DNA of 64,000 nt from an uncultured Caulobacterales bacterium (GTDB lineage: Bacteria; Pseudomonadota; Alphaproteobacteria; Caulobacterales; Maricaulaceae), in contig CALLBD010000019.1 of NCBI GenBank assembly GCA_938001915.1, positions 1 through 64,000 on the forward strand. Direction: 5' to 3'. Numbering within the stretch: position 1 is the first letter of the stretch; every line of letters begins with the position of its first letter. Shown here piece by piece: positions 1 through 11,383 of the stretch. The translations under genes were made by a program, and so were the position numbers. The notes under the pieces were generated by a model that did no database searches, had not been told where the DNA came from, and saw nothing but the letters and a program-made list of their open reading frames with translations.

Positions 1-18
1 GACTTTCCCTTTGGCGAC

Positions 19-1455
19 ATGGCCCTCTTAAATTCAAATTGGTCCTATCGAAACAGTCCCTATGTCACCGCGCAAAACACAGGTGCCTTCATTGAAATTC
101 CAAGCTTCTTGGATTCCTCCCATACAGTCGACTCCTTAGGAGCTGCGGAAGATTACCTCTCCCGCATGCGCGCCTTCGCTGGGCAGCTAGATGGAGAAAC
201 CGACCGCATTCGGCAGGACAGCGAAAAAGGCATGATCCTCCCCGATTTTCTATTGGCCAAAACAATCGGGCAATTACAGGCTGCGCGTGCGCAAACGCCA
301 GAAGACTGGAGTATCGTTAAATCCCTGATATCAGGCGCGAGTGCCAACGGGTCATTGGAAAAGGACGCTATTCGCATTGCAACAGAAGACATAGGCCCTG
401 CCATAGACCGCCAAATCGAAGCGCTAAATGCACTTGGCCCCCAGGCGAAACCCGAAGCGGGCGTCTGGGCGCGGCCTGAGGGTAAAGCCTATTATGATTG
501 GGCACTTGGCGCGGGTACCACAACTAATATGAGCGCCGATGAAGTTCATGAGCTTGGCCTCGAGCAGCTTAAAGCGCTTCACGCTGAAATGGACCCCATC
601 TTGCGTGATCTCCAATATGAGGACGGGGGCGTGGGGCAACGTATGGCCTTGCTGGCCGAGGATCCGCGCTATCAATTTTCGCCTGGCGATAAGGGCCGCG
701 CCGAGATTATGAGCTTCATCGAGAATGTCATCACAGATATTCGAGGGCGCGTGCCGCAAGCCTTTGAAACCCTTGTGCCGGGCTTCTTGGAGGTCACGCG
801 GATTGACCCCTCTGTTGAGGATGGCGCGCCCGGCGCCTATGGCGGCGCGGGCTCAGTAGACGGGACGAAACCCGGACATTTCTGGATTAATCTGCGCAGC
901 ACAGACTTACATACGAAATTTGATCTCGCCGATTTGACCTATCACGAAGCCATTCCGGGTCATGTTTGGCAGGGCGAATATACCTTCAAACAATCGCTTA
1001 TTCGTTCAATGCTAGCGTTCAATGCTTATTCCGAAGGCTGGGCGCTATACGCGCAGCAAATTGCGGCCGAACTGGGCGTATATGAGAATGACGCAGCGGG
1101 GCGCCTCGGCTACCTGCAGTCTTTAGGCTTCCGTGCCTGCCGATTGGTCGTCGATACGGGATTACATGCGAAAGGTTGGACGCGGCAGCAGGCCAATGAG
1201 TGGTTTGTCGAAAATAATGGCTCAAACCCCGATGCGGTACGCGGCGAGATTGACCGCTATTGCGCGTGGCCGGGGCAAGCCTGCGGCTATAAGGTAGGCC
1301 ATATCGCGATTAACCGTTTGCGAGATAAGGCCGAGTCCAAATTGGGCGCGAAATATGACTTCCGCCGCTTCAATGACGCCGTGTTATTGGGCGGGGCCGT
1401 GCCCATGACCGTCTTAGACCGCATCGTTGATGATTACATTGCACGCGATTTATAG
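19..1455 (+). CDS. DUF885 family protein (metallopeptidase-like), probably 5'-truncated by the window edge
   Basis: ORF track; HEAIPGHVWQ motif and C-terminal GQACGYKVGHIAI typical of DUF885 proteins; first in-window Met may not be the true start. Confidence 0.8.
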   Translation: MALLNSNWSYRNSPYVTAQNTGAFIEIPSFLDSSHTVDSLGAAEDYLSRMRAFAGQLDGETDRIRQDSEKGMILPDFLLAKTIGQLQAARAQTPEDWSIVKSLISGASANGSLEKDAIRIATEDIGPAIDRQIEALNALGPQAKPEAGVWARPEGKAYYDWALGAGTTTNMSADEVHELGLEQLKALHAEMDPILRDLQYEDGGVGQRMALLAEDPRYQFSPGDKGRAEIMSFIENVITDIRGRVPQAFETLVPGFLEVTRIDPSVEDGAPGAYGGAGSVDGTKPGHFWINLRSTDLHTKFDLADLTYHEAIPGHVWQGEYTFKQSLIRSMLAFNAYSEGWALYAQQIAAELGVYENDAAGRLGYLQSLGFRACRLVVDTGLHAKGWTRQQANEWFVENNGSNPDAVRGEIDRYCAWPGQACGYKVGHIAINRLRDKAESKLGAKYDFRRFNDAVLLGGAVPMTVLDRIVDDYIARDL

Positions 1456-1543
1456 CCGCTGCTCCCTCACGTCTATGTGACCTTAACTTGAATTCATATT
1501 CAGCTGGCGTTCACCTATATAGTCTCCAACACGGAGCAAAAAG

Positions 1544-1708
1544 ATGACAAATATAATCGATCGCTATCTTCTCAGATCTGGGATGCCTGCCGAAGAGCTT
1601 TGCATAATTGGCCGCACGAAACGCGCCTTTTATTATTACGGTATGATGAGCTTGGCCGCGCTAGGGCTTGCGATGTTATCTACGGGTCTTGTGAATATTG
1701 TTTCTTAA
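1544..1708 (+). CDS. 54-aa small membrane protein (not in the ORF track)
   Basis: Manual translation MTNIIDRYLLRSGMPAEELCIIGRTKRAFYYYGMMSLAALGLAMLSTGLVNIVS*; GGAG-like RBS (acggagcaaaaag) upstream; one C-terminal hydrophobic helix. Confidence 0.45.
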   Translation: MTNIIDRYLLRSGMPAEELCIIGRTKRAFYYYGMMSLAALGLAMLSTGLVNIVS

Positions 1709-1714
1709 ATCACT

Positions 1715-2902
1715 CTAGTTAGGCTGCCAATCTCTCCGGGTCTTATACGTAAACTGACCTCTGTCATTGCGGCGGCGGCTCACAATACCCCGCGCTCTTA
1801 GACAATTTAAATGCGCAACTGACTCTCCCACGGCCATTATACGGTTACCATCATTAATTTCGCGGCGGAATAAAACGGAATAGACTTCAGTCGCCAATCG
1901 TGGCGTGCGGCAATGTTCTGCAAGGCGAGCCAAAGCTTTTTCATGATGTTCGATTAACTTCGATAACCGCTTATACGCACCCCGAAACGGGATGCCATGC
2001 GCAGGCCCAACCAGAACATCTTCGGGAAACGCTGTCTTCAATTTATGACAAGATTGAATCCAATCCTCCAAAGGGTTGCCTTCAGGTTCGGTCGGCCAAA
2101 CGGATACATTCGAACTAATATTCGGCAGGAGCTGATCTCCCGTCAGCGCGAGGTTCAGCTCAGGACAATACAAACAGGCATGTTCAGGTGAATGACCCGC
2201 CCCGATGACAACGCGCCATTCACGCCCGCCAATGACCCCCAACTCGCCATCTGTCAGGCGGTCATAGCTTTGCGGCAAAGGGACAATCGCTTTACCGAAT
2301 CCGCCAAAGCGCGCTTTGTAGAGCTCAATTTGCGGGTCCGTAAACCCGCATTTCCTATAGAAATTAATGCCCTCTTTAGGCGCGACCTTTCCCGTATCGG
2401 CGGCCATGAGGCGGCAGAGAAAATACTCACCCCGAGTCATTAGTAGAGGCGCGCCAAATTTTCGGCAGATCCATCCTGCCAATCCTGTATGGTCAGGATG
2501 CAGATGCGTGCAAATTACGCGATTAACGGGCCGGCCGCCTAACAGGCTTTCGAAATGGGACTCCCAAATTTGACGGCTAATTTTATTCGCAATCCCCGTG
2601 TCAACAATGACCCATCCATCCCCATCTTTAAGCGCCCAGAGATTAATGTGGTCTAGTCCACGCATAGGCAACGGAAATCGCAGCCAAAATACACCTGGCG
2701 CAAGCTCTGTGGCACTTCCTGCTTCTGGCGCTTGATCTACGAAAAATTCCAAACCTCTGCCTTCAAATCCACTTTCCCGCACGAGAGATTGATCCGGAGA
2801 ATGTTTTGTAGGTGTTTGACGCATAAGCGATAGATAGTCGATTGCGCGGCAAATAACAGCACTGAATTGCGTTAGCGGTCCGTAACGCGAGCTGCCGAGC
2901 AT
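1715..2902 (-). CDS. MBL-fold metallo-hydrolase
   Basis: THLHPDHTGLAG metal-binding motif, GAGHSPEHACLY; true start may be an internal Met near 2824. Confidence 0.85.
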   Translation of the reverse strand: MLGSSRYGPLTQFSAVICRAIDYLSLMRQTPTKHSPDQSLVRESGFEGRGLEFFVDQAPEAGSATELAPGVFWLRFPLPMRGLDHINLWALKDGDGWVIVDTGIANKISRQIWESHFESLLGGRPVNRVICTHLHPDHTGLAGWICRKFGAPLLMTRGEYFLCRLMAADTGKVAPKEGINFYRKCGFTDPQIELYKARFGGFGKAIVPLPQSYDRLTDGELGVIGGREWRVVIGAGHSPEHACLYCPELNLALTGDQLLPNISSNVSVWPTEPEGNPLEDWIQSCHKLKTAFPEDVLVGPAHGIPFRGAYKRLSKLIEHHEKALARLAEHCRTPRLATEVYSVLFRREINDGNRIMAVGESVAHLNCLRARGIVSRRRNDRGQFTYKTRRDWQPN

Positions 2903-2961
2903 GGACTTTGCGCGGCGGCCGACATAGTTTCAAATAAAAGAGACAGAGTAAGGCCCCAAAT

Positions 2962-4554
2962 TTGCCAAAATTACAGTCGAAAATTAACCCAGATAGCGCC
3001 GAATTTCGCGCCAACCGAGACGCCATGGAGGCTTTGGTTTCTGACCTGAGAGAGAAGGTGGGTAAAATTGCCGAGGGCGGCTCAGAGCGCGCGCGGCAAA
3101 AACATTTGGGTCGCGGCAAGCTACTGCCGCGTGAGCGCGTCGAGCGCTTACTCGACCCGGGAACGCCTTTCTTGGAACTGTCCCAAATGGCCGCTTATGG
3201 TATGTATAATGATGAAGTGCCGAGCGCGGGTCTCATCACCGGCATTGGCCGCGTGGCGGGCCGCGAGGTCATGATTATTTGTAATGATGCAACGGTCAAA
3301 GGCGGGACCTATTTCCCCATGACCTGCGAGAAACAGGCGCGCGCACAAGAAATTGCGCAAGAGAACCGACTTCCCTGTATTTACCTCGTCGATAGCGGCG
3401 GCGGGAACCTTCCCAACCAAGCTGAAATTTTTCCGGGCAAAAATGATTTTGGCGGCGCCTTTTATAATCAAGCCAATATGAGCGCGCAGGGCATTGCCCA
3501 GATTGCCGTTGTCATGGGCAGCTGTACGGCGGGCGGCGCCTATGTCCCTGCCATGGCCGATGAGAGCATTATTGTCGCCAATCAAGGGACAATTTTCCTC
3601 GCGGGGCCGCCGCTGGTGAAATCGGCGACGGGCGAAGATATTGATGCCGAGAGTTTGGGGGGCGGGTCGCTCCATGCCCGCACCTCTGGGGTGGTTGACC
3701 ATCTGGCGGCCAATGATGCCCATGCGCTGCAAATGGCGCGCGATGTGGTGGAGACATTGGGCAAGGCCGATTTATCATATAGCCCTGATGAAACCCATGA
3801 GCCGCCCGCCTATGATATTGATGAACTAGACGGCGTAATCCCATCAGACCTGCGTCAGCCCTATGATTGCCGCGAGATTATTGCGCGCATCACCGATGGG
3901 TCAAAATTCACCGAGTTTAAAAAAGACTTTGGCACGACGCTGGTGACGGGCTTTGCGACAATCCACGGCTACCGCGTCGGCATCCTGGGCAATAATGGCG
4001 TGTTATTTTCCGACTCCGCCGTCAAAGGCGCGCATTTCGTGGAGCTCTGCGCGCAGCGCAAAATCCCGCTAATCTTTTTGCAAAATATTACGGGCTTTAT
4101 GGTGGGCTCCAAAGCGGAAAGCGGCGGCATTGCCAAACATGGTGCAAAGATGGTGCATGCAGTCGCCTGTGCCAAAGTCCCGAAATTCACGATTGTCGTC
4201 GGCGGCAGTTACGGCGCTGGGAATTACGGTATGTGCGGACGCGCTTATTCTCCGCGCCTGATGTTTATGTGGCCCAATGCGCGCATCTCCATCATGGGCG
4301 GCGAGCAGGCGGCAGATGTGCTCGCGGCGGTAAACCGTGATGCGGCAAACTGGTCCGATGCAGAGCGCGAGGCTTTCAAGAAACCTATCATTGAGCGGTT
4401 CGAAAAGGAGGGCCACCCCTATTTCGCCAGCGCGCGCCTCTGGGATGACGGCATCATCGCCCCGCGCGACACGCGCCGCGTTTTGGGGCTGGGATTAGCC
4501 ATGGCGGCAAATGCACCCTTAGAGGAGACACGCTTTGGCGTGTTTAGGATGTGA
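2962..4554 (+). CDS. mccB: Methylcrotonyl-CoA carboxylase beta subunit (carboxyltransferase)
   Basis: Carboxyltransferase motifs ([57 protein letters not shown]); next to biotin carboxylase and isovaleryl-CoA dehydrogenase; TTG start. Confidence 0.9.
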   Translation: MPKLQSKINPDSAEFRANRDAMEALVSDLREKVGKIAEGGSERARQKHLGRGKLLPRERVERLLDPGTPFLELSQMAAYGMYNDEVPSAGLITGIGRVAGREVMIICNDATVKGGTYFPMTCEKQARAQEIAQENRLPCIYLVDSGGGNLPNQAEIFPGKNDFGGAFYNQANMSAQGIAQIAVVMGSCTAGGAYVPAMADESIIVANQGTIFLAGPPLVKSATGEDIDAESLGGGSLHARTSGVVDHLAANDAHALQMARDVVETLGKADLSYSPDETHEPPAYDIDELDGVIPSDLRQPYDCREIIARITDGSKFTEFKKDFGTTLVTGFATIHGYRVGILGNNGVLFSDSAVKGAHFVELCAQRKIPLIFLQNITGFMVGSKAESGGIAKHGAKMVHAVACAKVPKFTIVVGGSYGAGNYGMCGRAYSPRLMFMWPNARISIMGGEQAADVLAAVNRDAANWSDAEREAFKKPIIERFEKEGHPYFASARLWDDGIIAPRDTRRVLGLGLAMAANAPLEETRFGVFRM

Positions 4555-4627
4555 CGCAGTCATTTGATCGAGGATTAAATGACAAGGAACCGAAACCTTG
4601 GGTTTCGGCACCACACGTAAGAGATAT

Positions 4628-6658
4628 ATGACTAAGACAAAAAAAATCACAAAAATCCTCATCGCCAATCGCGGGGAAATTGCTTGCCGCGTGATTAAGA
4701 CCGCGCGGAAAATGGGGATTGCGACGGTGGCGGTCTACTCGGATGCAGACCGCAAAGCTTTGCATATGCGGATGGCCGATGAAGCCGTGCATATTGGTCC
4801 CTCGCCCGCGGTTGAGAGCTATCTCGTGATTGAAAAAATCATTGCCGCCGCCAAGGAAACGGACGCAGATGCCGTCCATCCGGGATATGGGTTCCTCTCC
4901 GAAAATCCTGATTTTGTGCGCGCTTGCGAAAAAGCCAAGATCACATTTATCGGCCCGAGCGCCGAGGCCATGGAAGCCATGGGCCTAAAAGATGCGGCCA
5001 AGAAACTTATGGACGCAGCGGGCGTGCCCATCACCCCCGGCTATCACGGCAAAGACCAATCGCCGAAACTGCTTAAGGCCAAAGCGGGCATGATTGGCTA
5101 TCCGGTCCTCATTAAAGCCGTGGCGGGCGGCGGCGGAAAAGGCATGCGCAAGGTCGAGGCGGAGAGCGATTTCGACGCGGCCCTTGCGAGCTGCAGGCGC
5201 GAAGCCGCGAGCAGTTTTGGCAATGCAGATGTGCTCATCGAGAAATATATCCAAAGCCCGCGCCATATTGAGGTGCAGGTCTTTGGCGATAGTCACGGAA
5301 ACATCGTCCATATGTTTGAGCGCGATTGCTCGCTGCAGCGTCGCCACCAAAAAGTCATCGAAGAAGCCCCGGCCCCTGGCATGACAGATGCCGTTCGAAA
5401 AGCGATGACCGACGCCGCCATTAACGCCGCCAAGGCCGTAAATTATGTCGGCGCAGGCACGGTGGAATTTATTGTCGATGGGTCGGGCAAGCTACGCACA
5501 GACGGCTTCTGGTTCATGGAGATGAACACCCGCCTACAGGTCGAACATCCCGTCACAGAAATGATTACAGGCCTAGATTTGGTAGAATGGCAGATACGTG
5601 TGGCGCAGGGTGAAAAGCTTCCCAAGCAAAAAGACGTCAAGATGGACGGTCATGCCATTGAAGCCCGGCTTTATGCAGAAGAACCGGAAAATGACTTCTT
5701 GCCTAGTTCGGGTTTGCTTTATTCAATTTATCCCGAAAGCTGGAAGGATAAAGATGAAGACAACTCGGGTTACCGGATTGATACCGGGGTACAATCAAAA
5801 GACTATATTTCAATTTTTTACGACCCAATGATCGCAAAAGTTATTGGGTATGGTAACGATCGAGACGAGGCTAATGTAAATACGCGTTTTGGAATCTGTG
5901 AAATTCAAGCTAGTGGCATCAAAACAAACAGTCGGTTTTTGATAAATTGCCTAGACAAACAGGTGTTTCGAGATGGTAAGCTTTCGACGTCTTTCATTCC
6001 TGACAGACCAGAACTTATCGGAGAGAACATAGAAGGACGTCCTGAAATTTTCGTCCTCGCAGCTCTCCGTTTAGAATCAAGAGACATTAAACGAAGTTGC
6101 TCTCCATTCACCAGTACGGATGGCTGGAGACTTAATCAATCTAATGTCTCAACTTGGATTTTCTCTAACGACGGCAAAGTCATGAAGGTGGACATACTTA
6201 CGAGCAATGATTCCGAAGCAATTGCATTAGTAAACTCAGAACATAGCATTCGTATTAGTTTCGAACCAAGCTGTTTACCTATTTCCTCTCTCTATAAGCC
6301 AGAAGAAGCACTCAACTTTTATGATGAATGGGCGTACGCAATCAGAGACGACTATGTAAGTCTAACGCGAAACGGTACATTCACAAAAGCTTTTTTTCAA
6401 AAGTTTGATGACCGATTCCTCAACGGCTCCTCCGACACCCTCACCGCTCCAATGCCCGGGAAAATCATCGCACTGAATTGCGCGATTGGCGACACGGTCT
6501 CCAAGGACGACCCGCTGATCGTGATGGAAGCCATGAAGATGGAACAAACGCTCAATGCGCCGCGCGACGGAATTATTGCCGAAATTGGTTCGAAAGTAGG
6601 CGAGCTTGTCATAGATGGCGCGCTGCTTGTGCGCCTAGAAGACATTGAGGAAAAATAA
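4628..6658 (+). CDS. mccA: Methylcrotonyl-CoA carboxylase alpha subunit (biotin carboxylase + biotin carboxyl carrier domain)
   Basis: [46 protein letters not shown], biotinylation motif [11 protein letters not shown]; likely ATG at 4628; AT-rich internal segment (see findings). Confidence 0.92.
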   Translation: MTKTKKITKILIANRGEIACRVIKTARKMGIATVAVYSDADRKALHMRMADEAVHIGPSPAVESYLVIEKIIAAAKETDADAVHPGYGFLSENPDFVRACEKAKITFIGPSAEAMEAMGLKDAAKKLMDAAGVPITPGYHGKDQSPKLLKAKAGMIGYPVLIKAVAGGGGKGMRKVEAESDFDAALASCRREAASSFGNADVLIEKYIQSPRHIEVQVFGDSHGNIVHMFERDCSLQRRHQKVIEEAPAPGMTDAVRKAMTDAAINAAKAVNYVGAGTVEFIVDGSGKLRTDGFWFMEMNTRLQVEHPVTEMITGLDLVEWQIRVAQGEKLPKQKDVKMDGHAIEARLYAEEPENDFLPSSGLLYSIYPESWKDKDEDNSGYRIDTGVQSKDYISIFYDPMIAKVIGYGNDRDEANVNTRFGICEIQASGIKTNSRFLINCLDKQVFRDGKLSTSFIPDRPELIGENIEGRPEIFVLAALRLESRDIKRSCSPFTSTDGWRLNQSNVSTWIFSNDGKVMKVDILTSNDSEAIALVNSEHSIRISFEPSCLPISSLYKPEEALNFYDEWAYAIRDDYVSLTRNGTFTKAFFQKFDDRFLNGSSDTLTAPMPGKIIALNCAIGDTVSKDDPLIVMEAMKMEQTLNAPRDGIIAEIGSKVGELVIDGALLVRLEDIEEK

Positions 6659-7830
6659 TGTCCACGACCCCTTATCCCTCGCTACAATTTGGTCACTCCG
6701 AAACGACAGAGATGATCCGCGAGACCGTTTATCAATTTGCCCAAGCCGAGATTGAACCCATCGCGGCACAAGTCGATGCGGAGAACAAATTCCCGCGTCA
6801 TCTCTGGGAAAAAATGGGCGCTCTGGGCTTGCATGGCATCACCGTTGACGAGGCGGATGGCGGGCTTGGATTGGGCTATCTTGAACACACCATCGCGATA
6901 GAGGAAATTTCTCGCGCCTCCGCCTCTGTTGGCTTGTCATACGGCGCGCATTCCAATCTATGTATCAACCAACTGCGCCGTTGGGGGAATGCCGAACAAA
7001 AGGCCAAATATTTACCCAAGCTCATAAGCGGCGCGCATGTCGGATCACTCGCCATGTCCGAGCCATCCGCCGGTTCTGATGTCGTCTCAATGAAATTAAA
7101 AGCCGAGAGCGCGCAGGGCGGCTATCTGCTTAATGGCAATAAAATGTGGATCACAAATGCCCCCGAGGCGGACACCTTATTTGTCTATGCCAAGACGAAC
7201 CCGAATGGCGGGTCCAAAGGGATTACGGCCTTTTTGATCACGCCCGATATGGAAGGGTTTTCCACCGCGCAAAAGCTCGACAAGCTGGGGATGCGCGGCT
7301 CCGATACATGTGAACTGGTTTTTGAAGATTGTTTTGTCAGTGACGAAAACGTCGTCGGCGAAATTGGCCAAGGCGCAGAAATCCTGATGAGCGGCCTGGA
7401 TTATGAGCGTGTCGTGCTCTCGGGTATTTCAGTCGGCATCATGCAAGCGTGCCTAGATGTGGTGCTGCCCTATATTCACGAGCGCAAACAATTTGGGAAG
7501 GCCATTGGCGAGTTCCAGCTCATGCAAGGCAAGCTGGCCGATATGTATGTCACGCTCTCGACGGCGCGGTCTTATACCTATGCCGTGGCGGCGGCGTGCG
7601 ACCGCGGCGAGACAACCCGCAAAGACGCCGCTGGCTGTATTCTCTATGCGGCAGAAAAAGCAACGCAAGTCGCGCTGGATGCAATCCAAATGCTGGGCGG
7701 AAATGGCTATATCAATGATTATCCAACAGGGCGTTTTCTACGCGATGCGAAATTGATGGAAATCGGCGCTGGCACAAGCGAGATTAGGCGCTGGCTCATC
7801 GGGCGCGAGCTATTTGGCGAAACAAGGTGA
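6658..7830 (+). CDS. ivd: Isovaleryl-CoA dehydrogenase (acyl-CoA dehydrogenase family)
   Basis: Acyl-CoA dehydrogenase motifs ([50 protein letters not shown]); leucine-degradation context. Confidence 0.9.
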   Translation: MSTTPYPSLQFGHSETTEMIRETVYQFAQAEIEPIAAQVDAENKFPRHLWEKMGALGLHGITVDEADGGLGLGYLEHTIAIEEISRASASVGLSYGAHSNLCINQLRRWGNAEQKAKYLPKLISGAHVGSLAMSEPSAGSDVVSMKLKAESAQGGYLLNGNKMWITNAPEADTLFVYAKTNPNGGSKGITAFLITPDMEGFSTAQKLDKLGMRGSDTCELVFEDCFVSDENVVGEIGQGAEILMSGLDYERVVLSGISVGIMQACLDVVLPYIHERKQFGKAIGEFQLMQGKLADMYVTLSTARSYTYAVAAACDRGETTRKDAAGCILYAAEKATQVALDAIQMLGGNGYINDYPTGRFLRDAKLMEIGAGTSEIRRWLIGRELFGETR

Positions 7831-7833
7831 TGG

Positions 7834-7870
7834 GCTCTCGACCACACGGGGCGCAATGGTGGCCGAGAGC
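7834..7870. other. Imperfect inverted repeat downstream of ivd
   Basis: gctctcgacca...tggtggccgagagc; no T-tract. Confidence 0.4.
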
Positions 7871-7954
7871 GAATAACAGTATAAAACTGCCATCCTCTCC
7901 TCATATAGACCGACGCGAAAAAGTCACCCCTACACCTGAAAATAGAAACCAATT

Positions 7955-8572
7955 TCAGGACTTTTTGCTCCAAAAACTGGTCAATTTTTCGAGAGCAGGC
8001 CGCGATCGCGCCATGGGGGCCTCGGCGGCCGTCCCAATATAGATAAAACCCGCTATGCGCTCGCTAGCTTGAAGGCCCAGCGCCGCTGTCACTGACATAT
8101 CATAGGCATACCATTCCGTCAGCCATTGCGCGCCAAACCCATGTGCCTGCGCCGCTAAGCACATATTGTAACACACCGCACCGGCAGATAATTCCTGCTC
8201 CCATTTGGGCGTCCCGCGCGGGCAATCAGCCGGCGCGGAGATCACCGCAATAACAAGCGGAGCCCGCATTAAACGCGCGCCTTCAAATATCGCGCGGTCA
8301 GCGGGTGCCTGCGGGTTCGCGCTCATAAAAGCCGCTGAGATATGCTGTCCAAAACTGGACCTTGCCTCACCTTCGAAAATCACAAAACGCCAGGGCGCCA
8401 ATTTCCGGTGATCGGGCACCCGCGCTGCAATCTCTAAAATTTTATCTCGCGTCGCCGCATCAGGCCCAGGCTCCGACATAATTTTGGCGAGGTTGGACCG
8501 CCGCGCCTCAAGGAATTCGATTAACTCAGGGCGATGTGTTGGACGGGGGAAAATTCTTGGCGTATCTGTCAT
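7955..8572 (-). CDS. Nitroreductase family protein
   Basis: RRSNLAKIMSEPGP...ILEIAARVPDHRKLAPWRFVIFEGE, GFGAQWLTEWYAYD typical of nitroreductase-fold proteins. Confidence 0.85.
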   Translation of the reverse strand: MTDTPRIFPRPTHRPELIEFLEARRSNLAKIMSEPGPDAATRDKILEIAARVPDHRKLAPWRFVIFEGEARSSFGQHISAAFMSANPQAPADRAIFEGARLMRAPLVIAVISAPADCPRGTPKWEQELSAGAVCYNMCLAAQAHGFGAQWLTEWYAYDMSVTAALGLQASERIAGFIYIGTAAEAPMARSRPALEKLTSFWSKKS

Positions 8573-8620
8573 TGCACATCATATAGAGACCAAACTTCAT
8601 TCTTAAAAGAGACTCATATC

Positions 8621-9088
8621 ATGACAGCCGAAAATAAACTTGCCGCCCTCGGTCTTACCTTGCCCGTTCCTGCCGCGCCCGTGGCCAATTATGTGCCGTA
8701 TGTCATGAGCGGTAACCTTGTTTTCATTTCGGGTCAGATTTCCAAAATTGGAGCTGAGGAAGTCAAAGGCCGCCTGGGTGAAGACCTCAGCGTTGAACAA
8801 GGTCAAGCCGCCGCGCGTCTTTCGGCGCTAAACCTCATCGCGCAAATGAAGGCCGCCTGTGACGGAGATTTATCGCGCGTCAAACGTATCGTGAAATTGG
8901 GCGGCTTTGTGCAAGCCACATTCGACGCCACTGAGGCCGATATCCCGAAAGTCATCAATGGCTGTTCTGATTTAATGGTTGAGGTCTTTGGCGATGCGGG
9001 GCGCCATGCGCGTTTCGCGGTCTCCACACCCAGCCTGCCCTTAGATGTCGCAGTTGAAATAGACGCCATTGTGGAGATCAGCGCGTAA
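8621..9088 (+). CDS. RidA family protein
   Basis: MSGNLVFISGQISKI, RIVKLGGFVQATFDATEADIPKVINGCSDLMVEVFGDAGRHARFAVSTPSLPLDVAVEIDAIVEI; ATG at 8621. Confidence 0.88.
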   Translation: MTAENKLAALGLTLPVPAAPVANYVPYVMSGNLVFISGQISKIGAEEVKGRLGEDLSVEQGQAAARLSALNLIAQMKAACDGDLSRVKRIVKLGGFVQATFDATEADIPKVINGCSDLMVEVFGDAGRHARFAVSTPSLPLDVAVEIDAIVEISA

Positions 9089-9095
9089 GCACTAC

Positions 9096-10235
9096 ATGAC
9101 GTCACCGCAATATACGGCCACTATTCTTTCCCATATCGGCGATATTCCCGCTGCGGAATGGGACGGCCTGATTCCGTCAGGCCAGCACCCTTTTCTCTCT
9201 CATCGCTTTTTGCTCGCACTAGAAGAGAGCGGCTCGGCGGTAGCGGAGACAGGTTGGACGCCGCGGCATATTTGGGTCGAAGACGAAGCAGGACAAGCCA
9301 TTGGCGCTGCGCCGCTTTACGCGAAAACCCATAGCCAAGGCGAATATGTCTTTGATCACGCCTGGGCCAATGCCTTGATGCGGGCAGGGATTGACTATTA
9401 CCCGAAGCTACAATGTTCCGTGCCTTTCACGCCCGCAACGGGTCCACGCCTTCTGTCTAAAACGCCAGAAGGCAAAACCGCCGTCGCGAGAGCCATGCTG
9501 CAAGCCTGTTCGGAATGGGGTATGTCTGGCGTGCATCTCACATTTTTAGATACCGAAGACCGTAGCGTTTTAAATGATTTAGGTTTTGCGGGCCGCGAAG
9601 ACCGTCAGTTTCATTTTATCAATCGCGGCTATGAGGATTTTGACGATTTTCTGACCAGTCTCGCCTCGCGCAAACGTAAAAATATTCGCAAAGAACGCAA
9701 AGCCGCCCAAGAGGGGGTGGTCATCAAAAGACTGATTGGGGATGATTTAAAACCTCAACATTGGGATGTGTTCTATCGCTGCTATCTCGATACAGGGAAA
9801 CGCAAATGGGGGCGGCCCTATCTGACGCGTGAATTTTTCGACTCTTTGCAGCAGACAATGCGAAATGATATATGCCTCGTCATGGCGTCTATAGATGATA
9901 CGCCCATCGCGGCGGCGCTTAATTTTATTGGCTCTGAGGCGCTTTATGGCCGAAATTGGGGGAGCCTTATTCATAAGCCGTTTTTACATTTTGAGCTCTG
10001 CTATTATCAAGCCATAGAGGCGGGACTTGAGCTAGGTTTGCCCCGCGTGGAGGCGGGCGCGCAGGGCGAACATAAACTCGCGCGCGGCTATGAACCCGTT
10101 GTCACACATTCCGCCCATTGGCTGTCGCATCCGGGCCTGATGCAAGGCGTTGAAGATTATCTTATGCGGGAGCGTTCTGCCGTAGAGCATGAAGTGGATA
10201 TATTGGCGAAACATACGCCTTTCAAAAAAGGCTAA
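9096..10235 (+). CDS. GNAT family / peptidoglycan biosynthesis-like N-acyltransferase (DUF482-type)
   Basis: GRNWGSLIHKPFLHFELCYYQAIEAGLELGLPRVEAGAQGEHKLARGYEP typical of this family. Confidence 0.8.
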   Translation: MTSPQYTATILSHIGDIPAAEWDGLIPSGQHPFLSHRFLLALEESGSAVAETGWTPRHIWVEDEAGQAIGAAPLYAKTHSQGEYVFDHAWANALMRAGIDYYPKLQCSVPFTPATGPRLLSKTPEGKTAVARAMLQACSEWGMSGVHLTFLDTEDRSVLNDLGFAGREDRQFHFINRGYEDFDDFLTSLASRKRKNIRKERKAAQEGVVIKRLIGDDLKPQHWDVFYRCYLDTGKRKWGRPYLTREFFDSLQQTMRNDICLVMASIDDTPIAAALNFIGSEALYGRNWGSLIHKPFLHFELCYYQAIEAGLELGLPRVEAGAQGEHKLARGYEPVVTHSAHWLSHPGLMQGVEDYLMRERSAVEHEVDILAKHTPFKKG

Positions 10236-10910
10236 TCAACTTGCTTTCAGACCCGTTGCCAGCAGCACGCTGCGCCCCAAACACTCTGGATCTTCGGCTT
10301 TAAAGGTGACTTGCGCAAATCCAGCCTTTTTCAAAATCTCTTCATATTCCTCGGGAGACAAGCTCGCATGATAGACGGTTTCAGTATCGATATATCCTGT
10401 GACCTGACCTTCATCCGTCCCAACAGTCAGTAACAGCGCCCCGCCCGGTTTGAGGCATTGCACATATTTTGGGAGCGCCGCTCTCTGCTCAGATATGGAC
10501 AGGTGGAAAAATCCATCCCAGCTTAATATACCGTCAAACTTCTCCAAATCAGGCAGGTCGGTTATGTCGGCTAAAACCCAGATTCCGTCAGGGAAAGTCT
10601 GCCTCGCAATATCAATCATGGTCGGGGCGTAATCCACCCCAGTGATGCGATAACCCCGCGCAAAGAAATAGGCAGCGATTGGGTCTCCGGTACCGCAGGC
10701 CAGATCCAGCACATGCGCGCCGCAGGGCAGGCCATTCGCAAAACGGTCCAGCCAAATATTCTCATAGCCTGTGCGACTGCGGACGCTATGCCAGAATTCG
10801 GCTTTGCGCGTATAGATCCCTTGAGTTTCAGTTTTGAGCATGTCCCAATCCAAGCGGGTCTCCTTTCCATGCGGCCTAGACAATCTGATAGAGGGACTAT
10901 CTGATAGCAT
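10236..10910 (-). CDS. Class I SAM-dependent methyltransferase
   Basis: VLDLACGTGDPIAAYFFARGYRITGVDYAPTMIDIA motif I/II; start may be internal (~10841). Confidence 0.85.
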   Translation of the reverse strand: MLSDSPSIRLSRPHGKETRLDWDMLKTETQGIYTRKAEFWHSVRSRTGYENIWLDRFANGLPCGAHVLDLACGTGDPIAAYFFARGYRITGVDYAPTMIDIARQTFPDGIWVLADITDLPDLEKFDGILSWDGFFHLSISEQRAALPKYVQCLKPGGALLLTVGTDEGQVTGYIDTETVYHASLSPEEYEEILKKAGFAQVTFKAEDPECLGRSVLLATGLKAS

Positions 10911-10947
10911 GTCTTTTCATAAGGGTCAGTTCATGGTGTAAACGCCT

Positions 10948-11382
10948 ATGGCTTTACACACACCCTATGACGACCAAAACATATTCGCGCAAATATTGCG
11001 GGGTGAGATGCCCTGCGCCAAAGTCTATGAAGATGGCGGGACGCTGGTGATTATGGATGCCTTTCCGCAGTCCAAAGGCCACTGTCTTGTTATCCCGCGC
11101 GGACCCTCGGTTAATCTCTTAAACGTGAAGCCGAAAGATATTGGCCGCCTTTTCGGGACCGTGCAACGCGTTGCGCAAGCCGTTGATAAAGCCCTGACGC
11201 CCGATGGGATTGTTGTGACGCAATTTAACGGCGCGCCTGCGGGGCAAACTGTTTTTCATACACATGTGCACATTATCCCGCGCTATGACGGGCAGACCTT
11301 AGGGAGTCACGGCGAAGGCATGGCGGATATGGCTGAATTACAGGGGCTTGCGCAAAAGATTAGAAATGAATTGGAGAAATAA
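10948..11382 (+). CDS. HIT family protein
   Basis: FHTHVHIIPRYDG HIT motif; FAQILRGEMPCAKVYED. Confidence 0.93.
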   Translation: MALHTPYDDQNIFAQILRGEMPCAKVYEDGGTLVIMDAFPQSKGHCLVIPRGPSVNLLNVKPKDIGRLFGTVQRVAQAVDKALTPDGIVVTQFNGAPAGQTVFHTHVHIIPRYDGQTLGSHGEGMADMAELQGLAQKIRNELEK

Positions 11383-11383
11383 A

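Noticed and set aside
3148-3732. 194-aa - strand ORF inside mccB
   Set aside because: Antisense shadow of a conserved carboxyltransferase.
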